64,000 bases of DNA from Flagellimonas pacifica (lineage in GTDB: Bacteria > Bacteroidota > Bacteroidia > Flavobacteriales > Flavobacteriaceae). The stretch is taken from contig NZ_OBEH01000002.1 of assembly GCF_900215465.1 (NCBI RefSeq), positions 494,937-558,936 on the forward strand. Direction: 5' to 3'. The translations under genes were made by a program, and so were the position numbers. The notes under the pieces are model-generated. The model ran no database searches. It had not been told where the DNA came from and worked only from the letters and a program-made list of their open reading frames with translations. Below, one piece after another: positions 15,725 to 24,236 of this stretch (position 1 is the stretch's first letter; each line of letters begins with the position of its first letter).

Positions 15725-17188
15725 TTATGCCTCTTCTTTTTCTTTTTTAGTAAGTGCTTTTTTGGCAAACAACTGTTTTTCCTTGATCATTTCAGCAATT
15801 CCTTCAGGTAACATTTCTTCCCAACCTTCTTCTCCTTTGGTGATCTTTTTAAGAACATCCCGTGAAAAAATGTTCATGACATCAGGGTCATAATCAATAA
15901 TATCCATCACTTTTCCATTGTATTTGAAGAACTTGTACAATTCTTTCATACGAGGGTGCACCTTCACATTGTTGCTTGTCATGATCTGCCCGGTGGCAGC
16001 ATCCTTCATTGGATACAGATAAACTTTTAGATCTTTGAAGAACAATTTTCCAAAGGCTTCCAAAATACCTCCACTTAGATCACGATAGTATTTTTCATCA
16101 AAAACGTCTACTAAATTGTTGACTCCCATGGTCAAGCCAATTTTTGCTTTGGTGTAATTGTTAAAGTACTCCACCAATTTATAATATTCTTGGAAGTTGG
16201 ATATCAACACAGTGTGTCCCAAAGAACTTAAAAGTTCTGCACGATCCATAAAATCCTGCTCATCAATTTCTCCGGCAGCCTTTAAGTTGGAAAGCGTTAT
16301 TTCAAAAACAACTATGGTATTTTCATATTCAACGGTCTGCTCCCTTATAAAAATATCATACGATTTTTGGAACATGTCCATGTTTACCTTGGTCACTGGT
16401 CTAAAACTTCCACGGAGGGCAAGAATATTCTTTTTGTAAAGCACAGAGGCAGGCAGCAAATTATTTCCATCTGGACCAAACATCACGGCATCGGTCATAT
16501 CATTCCTGATAAGCTGTAGGCTCATCAATCTATTATCAACATCTTTGAAATTGGGGCCCGTAAAATTGACCATGTCAATTTCAATCGTGTCTTTGTCAAT
16601 GTGGTCGTAAAGATATTTTAATAATTTTTTGGGTTTATGGTACTTGAAAAATGCACCATAAATAAGATTAACGCCCAAGGTACCCAAAGTCTCTTGTTGT
16701 AATCTAGCTTCCGTTTGTTTAAAACGTACATGAAGCACAATTTCATCATACTCTTTTTGCTCTGGATCTAACTGAAACCGAATACCGATCCACCCATGGC
16801 CTTTGTATCGTTTTGAAAAATCAATAGTGGCTACCGTATTGGCATAAGAAAAAAACAGGTAGTCTGGATTGTTTTTGCGGCTTATCCGTTCCTCTACCAA
16901 TCGCATTTCATGCTCCAGCATTGTTTTTAACCTAGCTTGGGTCACATACCTACCATCTTTTTCTGAACCGTAGATAGCATCACTGAAGGATTTGTCATAG
17001 GCACTCATGGCCTTTGCAATAGTACCGGAAGCACCGCCTGCCCTAAAAAACTGTCTGGCCGTTTCCTGACCTGCGCCAATCTCGGCGAAGGTGCCATAAA
17101 TATTTGGATTAAGATTTATTCTTAGGGTTTTTGCCTTTATTGAAGGAATGTTTTCAAAAGCATTTTTGTTGCTGGATGCAGTGGACAT
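15725..17188 (-). CDS. Conserved 487-aa cytoplasmic protein of unknown function
   Basis: I do not recognise a defined biochemical function. The protein has no signal peptide or transmembrane segment, so any TonB-receptor label would be wrong. Visible conserved-looking blocks are NPNIYGTFAEIGAGQETARQ and FFRAGGASGTIAKAMSAYDK (~30-67), HEMRLVEERISR (~92-105), YKGHGWIGIRFQ (~128-140), QQETLGTLGVNLIYGAF (~164-180), MVNFTGPNF (~205) and NILALRGSFRPVTKVNMDMF (~258-278); the tail is Lys/Glu-rich. The Gly-rich N-terminal block and scattered charged motifs look enzyme-like. I recall near-identical proteins in many Bacteroidota and some other phyla, which points to a core role. Divergent from the MBL hydrolase gene, with a -7-like element at 17208-17215. 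Confidence 0.85.
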   Translation of the reverse strand: MSTASSNKNAFENIPSIKAKTLRINLNPNIYGTFAEIGAGQETARQFFRAGGASGTIAKAMSAYDKSFSDAIYGSEKDGRYVTQARLKTMLEHEMRLVEERISRKNNPDYLFFSYANTVATIDFSKRYKGHGWIGIRFQLDPEQKEYDEIVLHVRFKQTEARLQQETLGTLGVNLIYGAFFKYHKPKKLLKYLYDHIDKDTIEIDMVNFTGPNFKDVDNRLMSLQLIRNDMTDAVMFGPDGNNLLPASVLYKKNILALRGSFRPVTKVNMDMFQKSYDIFIREQTVEYENTIVVFEITLSNLKAAGEIDEQDFMDRAELLSSLGHTVLISNFQEYYKLVEYFNNYTKAKIGLTMGVNNLVDVFDEKYYRDLSGGILEAFGKLFFKDLKVYLYPMKDAATGQIMTSNNVKVHPRMKELYKFFKYNGKVMDIIDYDPDVMNIFSRDVLKKITKGEEGWEEMLPEGIAEMIKEKQLFAKKALTKKEKEEA

Positions 17189-17207
17189 AGCCTGAATTTT
17201 ATAAAGA

Positions 17208-17257
17208 CAAAGTTACACTCTTCATTAAATCTATTAAATAAATAAGTTATAATTTTG
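17208..17257. promoter_or_regulatory. Divergent promoter region
   Basis: Minus strand: TAACTTTG at 17215-17208, 20 bp ahead of the 487-aa gene start. Plus strand: TAATTTTG at 17250-17257, which predicts transcription from about 17264 and so favours the ATG at 17276 for the MBL gene. Both fit TAnnTTTG; neither has a clear -33 TTG. Confidence 0.5.
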
Positions 17258-17275
17258 GATTTAATGGATGATGTG

Positions 17276-18040
17276 ATGACCATTACTTTCTTAGGAACCG
17301 GAACCTCACAAGGTATCCCCGTAATTGGCAGCGATCATCCGGTGTGTCTGAGCAAGGACCCCAAAGACCAAAGACTTCGGGTCTCAGTAATGATTTCTTG
17401 GAGCGGTTACAATTATGTGATTGATTGTGGACCTGATTTTAGACAGCAAATGCTCAGAAACCCAATACCCAAATTAGATGGTATTCTTTTTACCCATGAA
17501 CATGCGGACCATACAGCGGGAATAGATGATATTCGTCCTTTCTTCTTTAGGCAAGGTGATATCCCCATTTATGGACATGAAAGAGTGATCAATTCATTGA
17601 TCAAGCGTTTCGATTATATTTTTGCGGATGGAAACAGATACCCCGGTGCACCAGCAGTAAAAGTGACACCTGTTGTTAACGGCTATACAATTCCATTGGG
17701 AAATTTAGAGGTCATTCCCATACAAGCCTTTCATAATAGGTTGCAAGTGTTTGGATATCGCTTTGGAGATTTTGCTTACCTAACCGATGTAAAAAGAGTG
17801 GATGACGGTGAGGTGAACAAAATTAAAGGAGTAAAAGCTTTGGTAATCAATGCATTGCGTATGGAGCCCCACCACTCCCATTTTAATTTGGAAGAAGCTT
17901 TGGAATTTGCCAACAAAGTTGGAGCTGAAAAAACCTATCTGACCCACATTAGCCATTTGCTTGGTTTTCATGAAGAAGTGGAAAAAAAACTGCCCAAGAA
18001 TGTATTTTTGGCCTACGATAATTTACAGTTAAAGATTTAA
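17276..18040 (+). CDS. MBL-fold metallo-hydrolase (PhnP-like phosphodiesterase family)
   Basis: The product is ~254 aa. I prefer the ATG at 17276 (MTITFLGTGTSQG) over the ATG at 17264 or the upstream TTG, since the family starts with this strand and a -7 element ends at 17257. The zinc-binding motif H74-E-H76-A-D78-H79 is intact, followed by further ligands (QAFHNRLQVFGYRF, YLTDV, and HISH near the end). This metallo-beta-lactamase subgroup includes PhnP-type cyclic phosphodiesterases; the exact substrate is unknown. No signal peptide. A membrane-anchored coiled-coil protein gene follows after 5 bp, so the two are probably co-transcribed. Confidence 0.88.
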   Translation: MTITFLGTGTSQGIPVIGSDHPVCLSKDPKDQRLRVSVMISWSGYNYVIDCGPDFRQQMLRNPIPKLDGILFTHEHADHTAGIDDIRPFFFRQGDIPIYGHERVINSLIKRFDYIFADGNRYPGAPAVKVTPVVNGYTIPLGNLEVIPIQAFHNRLQVFGYRFGDFAYLTDVKRVDDGEVNKIKGVKALVINALRMEPHHSHFNLEEALEFANKVGAEKTYLTHISHLLGFHEEVEKKLPKNVFLAYDNLQLKI

Positions 18041-18045
18041 AACCT

Positions 18046-18540
18046 ATGAAGAGTAAAATTTTTCTATATCTATTTGTTTTTGCTGCGTTGATTGTCTTGT
18101 ATCAATTTGTGAGTGCAAACAACATGCAAAAAAGCTTGAATGCCAATGTTGAGAAACTTAACACAGAAATAACCGGTCTAAAGGATTCCTTACAGCAAAC
18201 ACAGCTAAAAATTTTGGACATGCAATATTTTTCCTTGGAGAACAATGATGATGCCTTGGCCTATTATGATCATTTGAACTTAAAGGATCCAGTTAGATAT
18301 ATTGAGGATAAACTTTTGGAAACCAACGAAAAGAAGGGAAATAATCCATTGGTGCCCTATGACGGTATGGAAAGCGATTTTAAAATAAACAAGATCAAGG
18401 TTTTAAACCATAAATGGTTGTTGGCCGATTTTTCCGATGGAAAATACTGGGGAGACTTGGTCATTAAATACGAACTTAAGGACGATTTGGGAGTTGATTT
18501 TACTTTAATGGATCATTTGCTGTATACCAGAAGCAATTAA
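18046..18540 (+). CDS. Membrane-anchored coiled-coil protein of unknown function
   Basis: The 164-aa protein begins with a single membrane segment or uncleaved signal anchor (~5-22, IFLYLFVFAALIVLYQFV). A coiled coil follows (~27-60, NVEKLNTEITGLKDSLQQTQ), then a C-terminal globular part (~65-164) with KVLNHKWLLADFSDGKYWGD and a beta-rich end. The topology suggests a periplasmic domain. No family recognised with certainty; it looks like a conserved flavobacterial protein. It follows the MBL hydrolase gene by 5 bp. Confidence 0.75.
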   Translation: MKSKIFLYLFVFAALIVLYQFVSANNMQKSLNANVEKLNTEITGLKDSLQQTQLKILDMQYFSLENNDDALAYYDHLNLKDPVRYIEDKLLETNEKKGNNPLVPYDGMESDFKINKIKVLNHKWLLADFSDGKYWGDLVIKYELKDDLGVDFTLMDHLLYTRSN

Positions 18541-18575
18541 GGGACAGCAAATGCTGAACTATGGTTCCCTTTTTA
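18537..18575 (+). terminator. Probable terminator after the MBL-hydrolase unit
   Basis: An outer imperfect stem (AAGGGA...TCCCTT) encloses a perfect small hairpin CAGCA-AA-TGCTG (18545-18556) and is followed by TTTTT. It begins at the stop codon of the coiled-coil protein. Structure is less regular than the other terminators in the window. Confidence 0.45.
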
Positions 18576-18680
18576 AGCAGAAATTCCCGAACTTCACTTA
18601 TCGTAGGATATAAATCATTGAAACGAATAATATCTTAAATGTTGTAGAACATTGAGTAATTGCAATAAAAAATCAAACCG

Positions 18681-19808
18681 ATGAAATCATTTTTCGTTTT
18701 TATCATTTGTTGTTTTGTAAATATAGTAGGTATAGCACAAGAGAATAATTCCCCAATTGCAATCGGAATTAAACAAACTATTAAGTCATCTATATTAAAT
18801 GAAGATAGAACAATTCAAATTTATACACCTGATGGATATTCAGATTCAAAGAAAGAATATCCGGTACTTTATATTTTAGATGGACAATGGTATTTTTTAA
18901 GTGGTGTGTCAATTCAAAAAGCCTTACGTACTCCTGGTGCTATTCCAGAAATGATTATAGTGGGTATTCATGATAATGATTCATCAAGATGGACATTGTT
19001 TGGGGATGAAAGTGAAAAATTCACTGATTTTTTTGTTAATGAAGTCATACACTATATCGATTCTAATTACAGGACAAATAAAGAACGTGTTGTTTTTGGT
19101 TGGGAAGCAGCTGCTTATTACATAAGTGAATTAATTTTAAAAAAGAGTGATATCTTTAATGGAGCAATCATAACCGACGGTGGCTACGCTTCGGAAGAGC
19201 TAGTTAAAAAGTTTACTTCAAATAAAGATATTTATCTATTCATGGCCAACTCCAGAAAAGATATTTATTATATCGGTTCAACTGACGCATTCTATGAAAT
19301 ATTGAAAAAGAACAATCCCAAAAATCTTATATGGAAATACAGTTTGTTCAATAATGAAGTACATGAAACCTTGGCACATTTGGCAATGTATAAGGGATTG
19401 AAATACTATTATCATAATTATGACTCACCAGTTTTTGAAAGCATACAACAATATGTTGATTTAGGAGGAATGGATTATCTGACTACATATTTTAAAGAAC
19501 GGACAAAACGATTTGGTGGTGACAGCCATATAGATGACAACACCAAAAATGGATTAATTTGGTTAGCATGGAACAGAAATAATTTTGAATATTTCAACAT
19601 TTTTATGACTGAATTTAAAGATGTTTTGACCACAAAAAGATATGATTCAGCATATTGGCAAAATCGTTTCGGGCAATTTTACTTAAAACATAAAGACTAC
19701 CATAACGCCATTAAATATTTTAGTGCAGGGCTTACCAAATACCCAAATTCAAATTTTGAAAAAGAAATGAAACAGGGTGTCATGGACGCAGAAAGCAGGA
19801 AAGATTAA
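18681..19808 (+). CDS. Exported esterase-D-like alpha/beta-hydrolase fold protein, nucleophile replaced by Glu
   Basis: The 375-aa protein has a signal peptide (~1-19, ending VGIAQ). Its alpha/beta-hydrolase core (~25-245) is of the putative-esterase (PF00756) kind: YPVLYILDGQWYF, EMIIVGIHDND, the oxyanion/lid region and a C-terminal HETLAH that can supply the His. At the nucleophile elbow, where G-x-S-x-G is expected, it reads G140-W-E142-A-A, so Glu sits in the Ser position. The last ~75 residues form a TPR-like unit (AYWQNRFGQFYLKHKDYHNA). The gene is flanked by longer intergenic DNA on both sides and by the repeat element downstream, so it may be an insertion. A degraded active site with an otherwise intact gene suggests a binding or pseudoenzyme role. 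Confidence 0.75.
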   Translation: MKSFFVFIICCFVNIVGIAQENNSPIAIGIKQTIKSSILNEDRTIQIYTPDGYSDSKKEYPVLYILDGQWYFLSGVSIQKALRTPGAIPEMIIVGIHDNDSSRWTLFGDESEKFTDFFVNEVIHYIDSNYRTNKERVVFGWEAAAYYISELILKKSDIFNGAIITDGGYASEELVKKFTSNKDIYLFMANSRKDIYYIGSTDAFYEILKKNNPKNLIWKYSLFNNEVHETLAHLAMYKGLKYYYHNYDSPVFESIQQYVDLGGMDYLTTYFKERTKRFGGDSHIDDNTKNGLIWLAWNRNNFEYFNIFMTEFKDVLTTKRYDSAYWQNRFGQFYLKHKDYHNAIKYFSAGLTKYPNSNFEKEMKQGVMDAESRKD

Positions 19809-19846
19809 TCAATTAAAATCAAAAGTATAAAACGTTCCACAACAAT

Positions 19847-19981
19847 GTATAACCACAATTCCCACGGATTCGACTATGCTTCGCCTGCACTCAGCACAGG
19901 CTAGAATCCACTCGAAATTGCTAAAGTCTGTTCTTAACCGAAAAGTCTCTGTGTATATTAACCTGTAACTGATGGTTATAC
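19847..19981. repeat. Nested inverted-repeat element downstream of the esterase-like gene
   Basis: The ends are GTATAACCA (19847-19855) and TGGTTATAC (19973-19981), a perfect 9-bp terminal inverted repeat. Inside it a nested hairpin is visible: CAATT (19856-19860) with AATTG (19916-19920), GGATTC (19866-19871) with GAATCC (19904-19909), and GCCTG (19883-19887) with CAGGC (19897-19901). No gene fits. It resembles foldable recombination-site or miniature repeat elements that I recall behind accessory genes in Bacteroidota, but no integrase is present and the core does not match the classical attC consensus. Confidence 0.55.
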
Positions 19982-20018
19982 GAGACCGATAAGTGTGATT
20001 CCAAAAAAACAATCAGTC

Positions 20019-20678
20019 CTAAATTCGCTCAACCAACCACTCCTTAAAAGAGTAGAAGTTTTGAGGAGATACACCGTGCCCAACAGGAAACTCTTCATAC
20101 TTAAATTGAATATTTAAGTTTTTTAGAAAACCAGGAGTTTTTTGGGCCCATTCTAGGGGGATTACCTGATCGACCTGTCCGTGCGAGGCATAAATGTGCA
20201 ATTGACCAAAGTCCTTGCTTTCATATCCTTCTTGTAGAATACCCTCATTGATATACCCGCTCAATGCAATTACATTTTTTATTTTTTCAGGAAATGAAAG
20301 TGCTACGGCGTAACTAAGAATAGTACCTTGACTAAAACCTAATAGGGTTATATTTTCCTCATCCAAATCGTATGCTGTGCAGGCTTCCTCAATGAATTGC
20401 TTTATTTTATCACGAGACTCTATGGCTTGTACATCATCACTCCATTTCCCATGTTCTGCATCAAAATTTATGGCATACCAAGCATGGCCAAATGGGTCCA
20501 GATCATAGGGTGCCCTTACGGAAATTACCACTAATTCCTCTGGAAGCTCAGGGGCAAATGAAAACAAATCTTCCTCATTGCTTCCATAACCATGAAACAT
20601 AAAAACAACAGGTTTTTTACCGGATTTTATTGTGGACGGACGTAGTAAGTATTCTAAAGATAATGGGGTGGGGGACAT
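20019..20678 (-). CDS. Carboxylesterase/phospholipase-type alpha/beta hydrolase (YpfH/EstB-like)
   Basis: The 219-aa cytoplasmic protein has a complete triad: Ser116 in LLGFSQGTI, Asp170 in SHGQVDQVIP and His201 in FPVGHGVSP. The N-terminal VVFMFHGYGSNEEDLF supplies the oxyanion region. This is the small carboxylesterase/phospholipase family (PF02230) that cleaves short acyl esters. It begins 9 bp after the small membrane protein gene and is probably the last gene of the VWA/dihydroorotase-like operon. Substrate unknown. Confidence 0.88.
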   Translation of the reverse strand: MSPTPLSLEYLLRPSTIKSGKKPVVFMFHGYGSNEEDLFSFAPELPEELVVISVRAPYDLDPFGHAWYAINFDAEHGKWSDDVQAIESRDKIKQFIEEACTAYDLDEENITLLGFSQGTILSYAVALSFPEKIKNVIALSGYINEGILQEGYESKDFGQLHIYASHGQVDQVIPLEWAQKTPGFLKNLNIQFKYEEFPVGHGVSPQNFYSFKEWLVERI

Positions 20679-20687
20679 CGTTCTAAA

Positions 20688-21011
20688 TTATGGAATAAAG
20701 GTAAACCATTTTTGAAAATATGGCCCCAGAACTGGGAGCAATTGCTTTTTTTGCCCAATGGCCCCTAGCAATCCATATACCCAACAGAGAAAGTAAACTG
20801 CATAAAGAACTATCCATCCAGAATTTACACCTGAATAGTTCAAGAAAAAGGCAAAGGAATGGTACAGCAAATGAATGCCAAATGCCTGACGGATATGAAA
20901 ACGTGCAAATGCATTTTTAGGCTCAATATTCATAGTGATTGCAATTAAACACCCAACTATGGTGATGTAGGATATTATTGCGGTTGTTTTACCTGAACTG
21001 GACTCACTCAA
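20688..21011 (-). CDS. Small DUF4870/Tic20-like membrane protein
   Basis: The 107-aa protein has three or four hydrophobic segments (TAIISYITIVGCLIAITM; HIRQAFGIHLLYHSFAFFL; SGWIVLYAVYFLCWVYGLLGAI). The conserved-looking FARFHIRQAFGIHL is the feature seen in DUF4870/Tic20-like proteins. It begins 3 bp after the dihydroorotase-like gene and ends 9 bp before the esterase gene. Function unknown. Confidence 0.75.
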   Translation of the reverse strand: MSESSSGKTTAIISYITIVGCLIAITMNIEPKNAFARFHIRQAFGIHLLYHSFAFFLNYSGVNSGWIVLYAVYFLCWVYGLLGAIGQKKQLLPVLGPYFQKWFTFIP

Positions 21012-21014
21012 AAC

Positions 21015-22268
21015 TTAAACTGAAATTTGGTCATTATTAATAACCCCAAAAACCCTTCCTTTTAATTGGGACTCTAAAAACATACTGTTCTTGGAAGTGG
21101 ATAAAATAGTATCCTTGGTAAACGTTGTTTCTTCAGAAGGGTCAAACAATGTTAAACAAGCTTTTTCACCTTCTTTCAAAATAGGAGGTTCCAATCCAAA
21201 ACGTTCACGTCCCTTCGTCAACAATGAAATGGTCTCTTCCAAATCAAAAATCTGGTTTAGGCTCCCAAATGCTGATTCTAAACCGATGGTGCCATCAACA
21301 GCATTGTCAAATTCAACCCTTTTTTCTTCAATATCTATAGGTAAATGGTCCGTGGTTATAAAATCCACTGAGCCATCTTTTAATCCTTTTATAAGGGCCT
21401 TGGTATCGGGTTTGCCCCGCAAAGGCGGTGAAACCTTATAGTTGCTGTCAAAACCTTTCAAATTTTCATCCGTAAAGACTAAATTATGTATAGCAACACT
21501 GCAGCTTACATCCAGGCCTTTCCTTTTGGCGTTGGCAATCAGTTTTACTGAATTTGCCGTAGAAATTGTCGGGATATGCAATTTTCCACCAGTATATTCT
21601 AAAATGAACAGGTCGCGTGATATTTGTAGTTCCTCCGCTAACGCAGGTATTCCCTTTAATCCCATTAAAGTGGAAATCTCTCCTTCGTGCACTATACCTT
21701 TCCCTTGTATTTGACCATCTTGCGGATATGACAAGACCAAACCATCAAAATTCTGGGCATACAGTAATGCAATCTTTAACAAGTTTGGATTGGAAATCTG
21801 CTTTTTAAAATCATAAAAAGCCACAGCTCCAGCATTTTTCATATCGAAAAGCTCTGCAAGGTCTTTTCCTTCGGATTTTACCGTTAAACTTCCCAACGGG
21901 TATAAATTAGTGCTCCTTTCTTTTGACCTGTCTTTTAAAAAAACAACATTGGAGCTCGTGTCAGGAAGTGGATTGGTGTTAGGATTTAGAACTACATCGG
22001 TAAAACCACTTCTCCCCGCTACATATAATCCGTTGGCAATGGTTTCCCTTTCCTCAAATCCAGGTTCACCAAAACTTACTCCGCTGTCAAACCACCCTAC
22101 AGAGACATGGAGATTCTTGTAATCCACTATTTTGGTGTTGGAAGGCGAATCTATGGATGAGGCAATCTTTTCAACAATTCCTTTTCTTATGAGGATATCC
22201 CGCTTTTTCAAATGTAGCACCTTATTTTCAGGGCATACTATTTTTGCGGACTTCAGCAGAATGTTCAT
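21015..22268 (-). CDS. Dihydroorotase-like protein lacking the metal-binding HxH
   Basis: I place the start at the ATG at 22268 (MNILLKSAKIVCPENKVLHL), which overlaps the upstream stop as ATGA; the frame extends further but inside the previous gene. The 417-aa protein has the amidohydrolase layout of class I dihydroorotase (NPNTNPLPDT, TTDHLPID, composite beta-sandwich ends). The catalytic signature D-x-H-V-H-L-R-E-P-G reads D61-S-G-V-S-F-G-E-P-G, so both His metal ligands and the substrate-binding Arg are gone. It should not be a working dihydroorotase; PyrC-prime-type partners of aspartate transcarbamoylase are a known precedent for such loss. Coupling to a BatA/VWA gene is unusual for pyrimidine synthesis. 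I recall the same variant in other flavobacteria. Confidence 0.85.
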   Translation of the reverse strand: MNILLKSAKIVCPENKVLHLKKRDILIRKGIVEKIASSIDSPSNTKIVDYKNLHVSVGWFDSGVSFGEPGFEERETIANGLYVAGRSGFTDVVLNPNTNPLPDTSSNVVFLKDRSKERSTNLYPLGSLTVKSEGKDLAELFDMKNAGAVAFYDFKKQISNPNLLKIALLYAQNFDGLVLSYPQDGQIQGKGIVHEGEISTLMGLKGIPALAEELQISRDLFILEYTGGKLHIPTISTANSVKLIANAKRKGLDVSCSVAIHNLVFTDENLKGFDSNYKVSPPLRGKPDTKALIKGLKDGSVDFITTDHLPIDIEEKRVEFDNAVDGTIGLESAFGSLNQIFDLEETISLLTKGRERFGLEPPILKEGEKACLTLFDPSEETTFTKDTILSTSKNSMFLESQLKGRVFGVINNDQISV

Positions 22269-24184
22269 GTAACTAATTTTTGAATGATTACTTCCACAAG
22301 GATTAGAAACAGTGCTAAAATAACAAACCATTTCCAATAAGCGGTAATACTGTGTTCCTCTTCTAAATGTTCAAAAAGTGAAGAAATAGAATCTTGTATG
22401 GTAACCGTACTATTTTCAATATCCAAATAATTGAGCTTGCTTTCGTCTCTAGGAAAATTAAAGCTGATATTGGCAAGGGGTTTATCAGCATTTCTGACAC
22501 TATAAATACCATCCGTTACCGGGTTTTCATCAAAAGTGAGCTTTACCTTATTTGGAAAATTTTGCTGTAGTGGGATAAATTCATACCCTTCCCTGTATAC
22601 ATTCAATATCCCATTATTGTCAATTGTAATTGGGATATCAATTGCTATAGATTTGCCTAAAAGATGATATGAATCAGACATTTTAAGGCTGAAAGCTGCC
22701 ATATTATAGAATGTAGGCACGATTAAGGGTGAGCTTTTAAAATTGGAGTTTCCAGTTTCTAAAGAAGCGGTGAAAAAATAAAAACCATCAATACCACATA
22801 AAAAGGGAGTATTACCTTCTAAGGAAAGCAGTTTGGGTGCTCTTGATTTTATTTTAAAATATTCATTAACGGTTGGATATTGAAAATTGGAAACTTCTTT
22901 TTCAAAGACATTTCTATAAATAGGATGTTGAAAGGCAATAGTAGTTACTTTTTTGTCCACACTATTCTTTTCTTCAAAACTAGAGGCAAAAAATCCCGAT
23001 AAAAACTGATTGTATGATGTTAAATCACTTTGCATAGAAGGAACAACTATTATAGTACCACCATTTTGCTTAAAAGTTTGAAGTACTTTTTGCAAACTGT
23101 TGGGAATGGACTTTAAATTGTTCAAAACCACAACATTTTTGTTGTCCAAAGCACTATAATCCAATTGGGCTAAAGCATAATTGTTGAAAACAAACTCATC
23201 TTGAGTGAACAGACGTTTTAGATAATCGCTATCTGAATCGCTCACAGCAAGAACTTTTATTTTTTCCTTTTCATTGATGTTGAAAAAGAAACTATTATCA
23301 TAGCCCAAACCCTTGTCAACAATATGCAAGCGACCATTTATTTCTTGATTGGAAGGAATTGAAAAAACAACTTCGGAGCTACGATTTTCTTTAAAAGCCA
23401 CTGAAGTCTTTGCAATCAATGTTTCACCATTGAACAGGGAAATGGGCAAACTTTCTTCGCTCGGGTCACCTGATAGAAATACTGAAAGCTTGGATTGTTC
23501 CGTAGGTTCAACTTGAAGGTAAACAGAATCAATTGCTACGTTTTCAATTGTCTTTGAACGAACCGGAACAAAATATGTGTTGGTAATAGAATCCTTTTTA
23601 TAATCAGAGGGCGCAATTCTTTCTTGAAAATCCGAGATCAAAATCAAGTTTTGGTTGATATTTTCTGCATTGGAAAATATGGAAGCTGCCTTTAATTGGA
23701 TTTCATCAAAATTTAGTTGTTTATGAGAATAGGGCAATGCCAGCAAATTGTTTTGGATGTCCTTAATGGTAACATCCTGATATGTTTTGTCATTGGTGAA
23801 AAGACTGAAACTACTTTCAGCATCAATGCTCTTTATCAACTCTTGAGCAGATTTTTCTAAAAGTGAAAGTCCATTGTCCCTTGCCTGCATGCTAAAGGAA
23901 TTATCCAAGTAAACAACAGTTTCTTGCTCTTGTAAGGCTGTTGCTGCAGAAGAAAAGGGCTGTGCAAATGCAATGATAAGACTTGCTAACAGAGCCAGCC
24001 TTGTAAAAAGTAACAACCATTTTTTAAGTGTATTGCTTTTTCTTGATTCTGCAACCACTTTTTGAAGCATGGCAACATTGGTAAAAGGAGTTTTCTTAAA
24101 CCGGCGAAGCTGAAAAAGATGTATTAAAACAGGAATTATAAGAAGTACTAGGGCCCAAAGGATTTCTGGATGTTTAAACTGCAT
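22265..24184 (-). CDS. BatA-domain/VWA membrane protein
   Basis: Start chosen at the ATG at 24184 (MQFKHPEILWALVLL); the frame also has a TTG six bases upstream. The 639-aa protein opens with the BatA/aerotolerance N-terminal domain: two membrane helices (~8-24, ~56-75) around the motif HLFQLRRFKKTPFTNVAML. A VWA-like domain follows with the MIDAS start VVYLDNSFSMQ (D94-x-S-x-S), then long beta-rich periplasmic regions and a C-terminal helix (WKWFVILALFLILVEVIIQ). Such proteins act at the inner membrane, and their role is poorly defined. A -7-like TATATTTG sits at 24209-24202. First gene of the operon with the dihydroorotase-like protein (4-bp overlap). Confidence 0.88.
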   Translation of the reverse strand: MQFKHPEILWALVLLIIPVLIHLFQLRRFKKTPFTNVAMLQKVVAESRKSNTLKKWLLLFTRLALLASLIIAFAQPFSSAATALQEQETVVYLDNSFSMQARDNGLSLLEKSAQELIKSIDAESSFSLFTNDKTYQDVTIKDIQNNLLALPYSHKQLNFDEIQLKAASIFSNAENINQNLILISDFQERIAPSDYKKDSITNTYFVPVRSKTIENVAIDSVYLQVEPTEQSKLSVFLSGDPSEESLPISLFNGETLIAKTSVAFKENRSSEVVFSIPSNQEINGRLHIVDKGLGYDNSFFFNINEKEKIKVLAVSDSDSDYLKRLFTQDEFVFNNYALAQLDYSALDNKNVVVLNNLKSIPNSLQKVLQTFKQNGGTIIVVPSMQSDLTSYNQFLSGFFASSFEEKNSVDKKVTTIAFQHPIYRNVFEKEVSNFQYPTVNEYFKIKSRAPKLLSLEGNTPFLCGIDGFYFFTASLETGNSNFKSSPLIVPTFYNMAAFSLKMSDSYHLLGKSIAIDIPITIDNNGILNVYREGYEFIPLQQNFPNKVKLTFDENPVTDGIYSVRNADKPLANISFNFPRDESKLNYLDIENSTVTIQDSISSLFEHLEEEHSITAYWKWFVILALFLILVEVIIQKLVT

Positions 24185-24201
24185 TCCCAACTTTGATTGA
24201 A

Positions 24202-24236
24202 CAAATATAGATATTTAAACAATGTTCAGTTGACAA
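24202..24236 (-). promoter_or_regulatory. Putative promoter of the BatA/VWA operon
   Basis: On the minus strand, TTG (24236-24234) is followed after ~24 bp by TATATTTG (24209-24202), close to the Bacteroidota TTG-N17-23-TAnnTTTG pattern. It predicts a leader of about ten bases before the ATG at 24184. Confidence 0.5.

Noticed and set aside
22269..22337. Upstream extension of the dihydroorotase-like protein
   Set aside because: Lies inside the preceding gene and adds unrelated residues; the ATGA overlap start is more natural.
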